DNA of 51,477 nt from Bacteroidota bacterium. Its GTDB lineage: Bacteria > Bacteroidota > Bacteroidia > Bacteroidales > VadinHA17. The notes beneath the pieces were generated by a model, which was not told where the DNA came from, searched no databases, and worked only from the letters and a program-made list of their open reading frames with translations. The position numbers were made by a program, and so were the translations under genes. Positions 50,973-51,477 of this stretch are shown here, piece by piece. Positions within the stretch are counted from its first letter, which is position 1, and each line of letters starts with the position of its first letter. Location: NCBI GenBank assembly GCA_011049175.1, contig DSCJ01000130.1, positions 1 through 51,477 on the forward strand, written 5' to 3'.

Positions 50973-51477
50973 TTAATTCATAACCACTATTTTTATTTCA
51001 CCGACGGCAGTTTTTCCTTCGGCAGTTACCGTACAACGGATGGTGAAATCATTTGCCGGTGCGGTTATCGGAAGGGTATCCGAAGGTTCGGTGAGGCCAT
51101 GGATTTCTTTTACCGTGCTGAAACCCGTTTCCCCGGAAAGTTTCCTTTCCCATAAAAAAGAATACGGAGCGGTCCCGTATTCCACTGTGGCAGTGATCGT
51201 AACGAAAGTCCCTTCGGTTATGGCAGCCGGTTCTACATGCAGGCTCAGTTCGGGCGGAAGAGGTTTCCCTTCCTGGCTTACAGGGATCAATAGTGTTGTT
51301 CCCCCGCCTGTGACCACGATATTCTCCGTACGGATCTGCTCAGACAGGTTTTCCTCCACAACAATGATCAATTGCTCGTTTGTACAATCCATTATGGTGA
51401 CCCAGTCAGCGGAAACCTGTGCGTCCAGGGGTTCGCATCCGGTATAGATTAGTGACACCCGGATCCCGTCGGCCGGA
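50973..51477 (-). CDS. BACON/Ig-like domain surface protein (5' end outside window)
   Basis: The reading frame is open through the right edge, so only the C-terminal part is seen (about 167 residues). A GTG at 51458 is unlikely to be the true start because coding sequence (PADGIRVSLIY) continues upstream of it. The N-proximal part resembles a BACON domain (VSADWVTIMD and NIVVTGGGTTLLIPVSQEG). A PKD- or Ig-like domain follows (about ELSLHVEPAAITEGTFVTI to the end). BACON domains occur in Bacteroidota surface proteins and bind glycans or act as spacers. Confidence 0.75.
   Translation of the reverse strand, partial: PADGIRVSLIYTGCEPLDAQVSADWVTIMDCTNEQLIIVVEENLSEQIRTENIVVTGGGTTLLIPVSQEGKPLPPELSLHVEPAAITEGTFVTITATVEYGTAPYSFLWERKLSGETGFSTVKEIHGLTEPSDTLPITAPANDFTIRCTVTAEGKTAVGEIKIVVMN

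Overview
The window is chromosomal DNA from a member of the Bacteroidota. The signs are a complete SusC/SusD glycan-utilisation locus, several Bacteroidota-type promoters (TTTG, 19-20 nt, TAnnTTTG), many lipoproteins, and a PorE-like TPR/beta-propeller/OmpA protein. The gene complement would fit a free-living or sediment polysaccharide degrader (Bacteroidales/Marinilabiliales-like), but the sequence alone does not fix the genus. No phage, insertion sequence, CRISPR array or rRNA was seen.

Layout. 1-616: an initiator tRNA (minus strand) with its own promoter and terminator, next to nested inverted repeats. 617-6096: a tightly overlapping five-gene operon made of a lysine 2,3-aminomutase-type radical SAM enzyme, a GNAT-deacetylase fusion, two successive ATP-grasp ligases and a GNAT. 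It looks like a biosynthetic pathway for a beta-lysine-derived peptide or acylated product, and it is the best candidate here for an undescribed system. 6135-11881 (minus strand): a YIP1 membrane protein, an Rrf2 regulator with Fe-S-type cysteines, a YceI-porin pair, and an acyl-CoA synthetase. A 780-nt repeat- and hairpin-rich intergenic stretch lies between yceI and the synthetase. 12142-23248: an orphan FtsX-type permease, an M20 amidohydrolase-alanine racemase pair, a guanylate-kinase-like protein and an SDR, a class C beta-lactamase-fold hydrolase, a small lipoprotein, and a PorE-like envelope protein carrying two SPOR-like domains.

23529-47725 is a glucuronoxylan utilisation locus in three transcription units. 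(i) susC-susD-two surface glycan-binding proteins, a strong terminator, then a GH10 xylanase (plus strand). (ii) GPH-type sugar symporter-GH10-GH3-GH30-GH115 (minus strand). (iii) lacI-GH67-SDR-mannonate dehydratase (plus strand). The first two units start at promoters with the same architecture: a 14-bp near-palindrome TGCAATCGGTTGCA covers the -33 TTG, and a TAnnTTTA -7 box follows 20 nt later. This is the likely operator of the LacI-family protein encoded in the locus. The enzymes would cut the xylan backbone (GH10, GH30), remove (4-O-methyl)glucuronic acid from polymer and oligomers (GH115, GH67), import and hydrolyse xylo-oligosaccharides (symporter, GH3), and route glucuronate-derived fructuronate through mannonate to 2-keto-3-deoxygluconate (SDR, ManD).

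47749-51477 (minus strand): a peroxiredoxin with archaeal-type C-terminal cysteines, preceded by a cysteine-free PerR-like regulator whose promoter carries a palindrome; an M81/MlrC-family lipoprotein peptidase; and the C-terminal part of a BACON/Ig-like surface protein that runs off the window edge.
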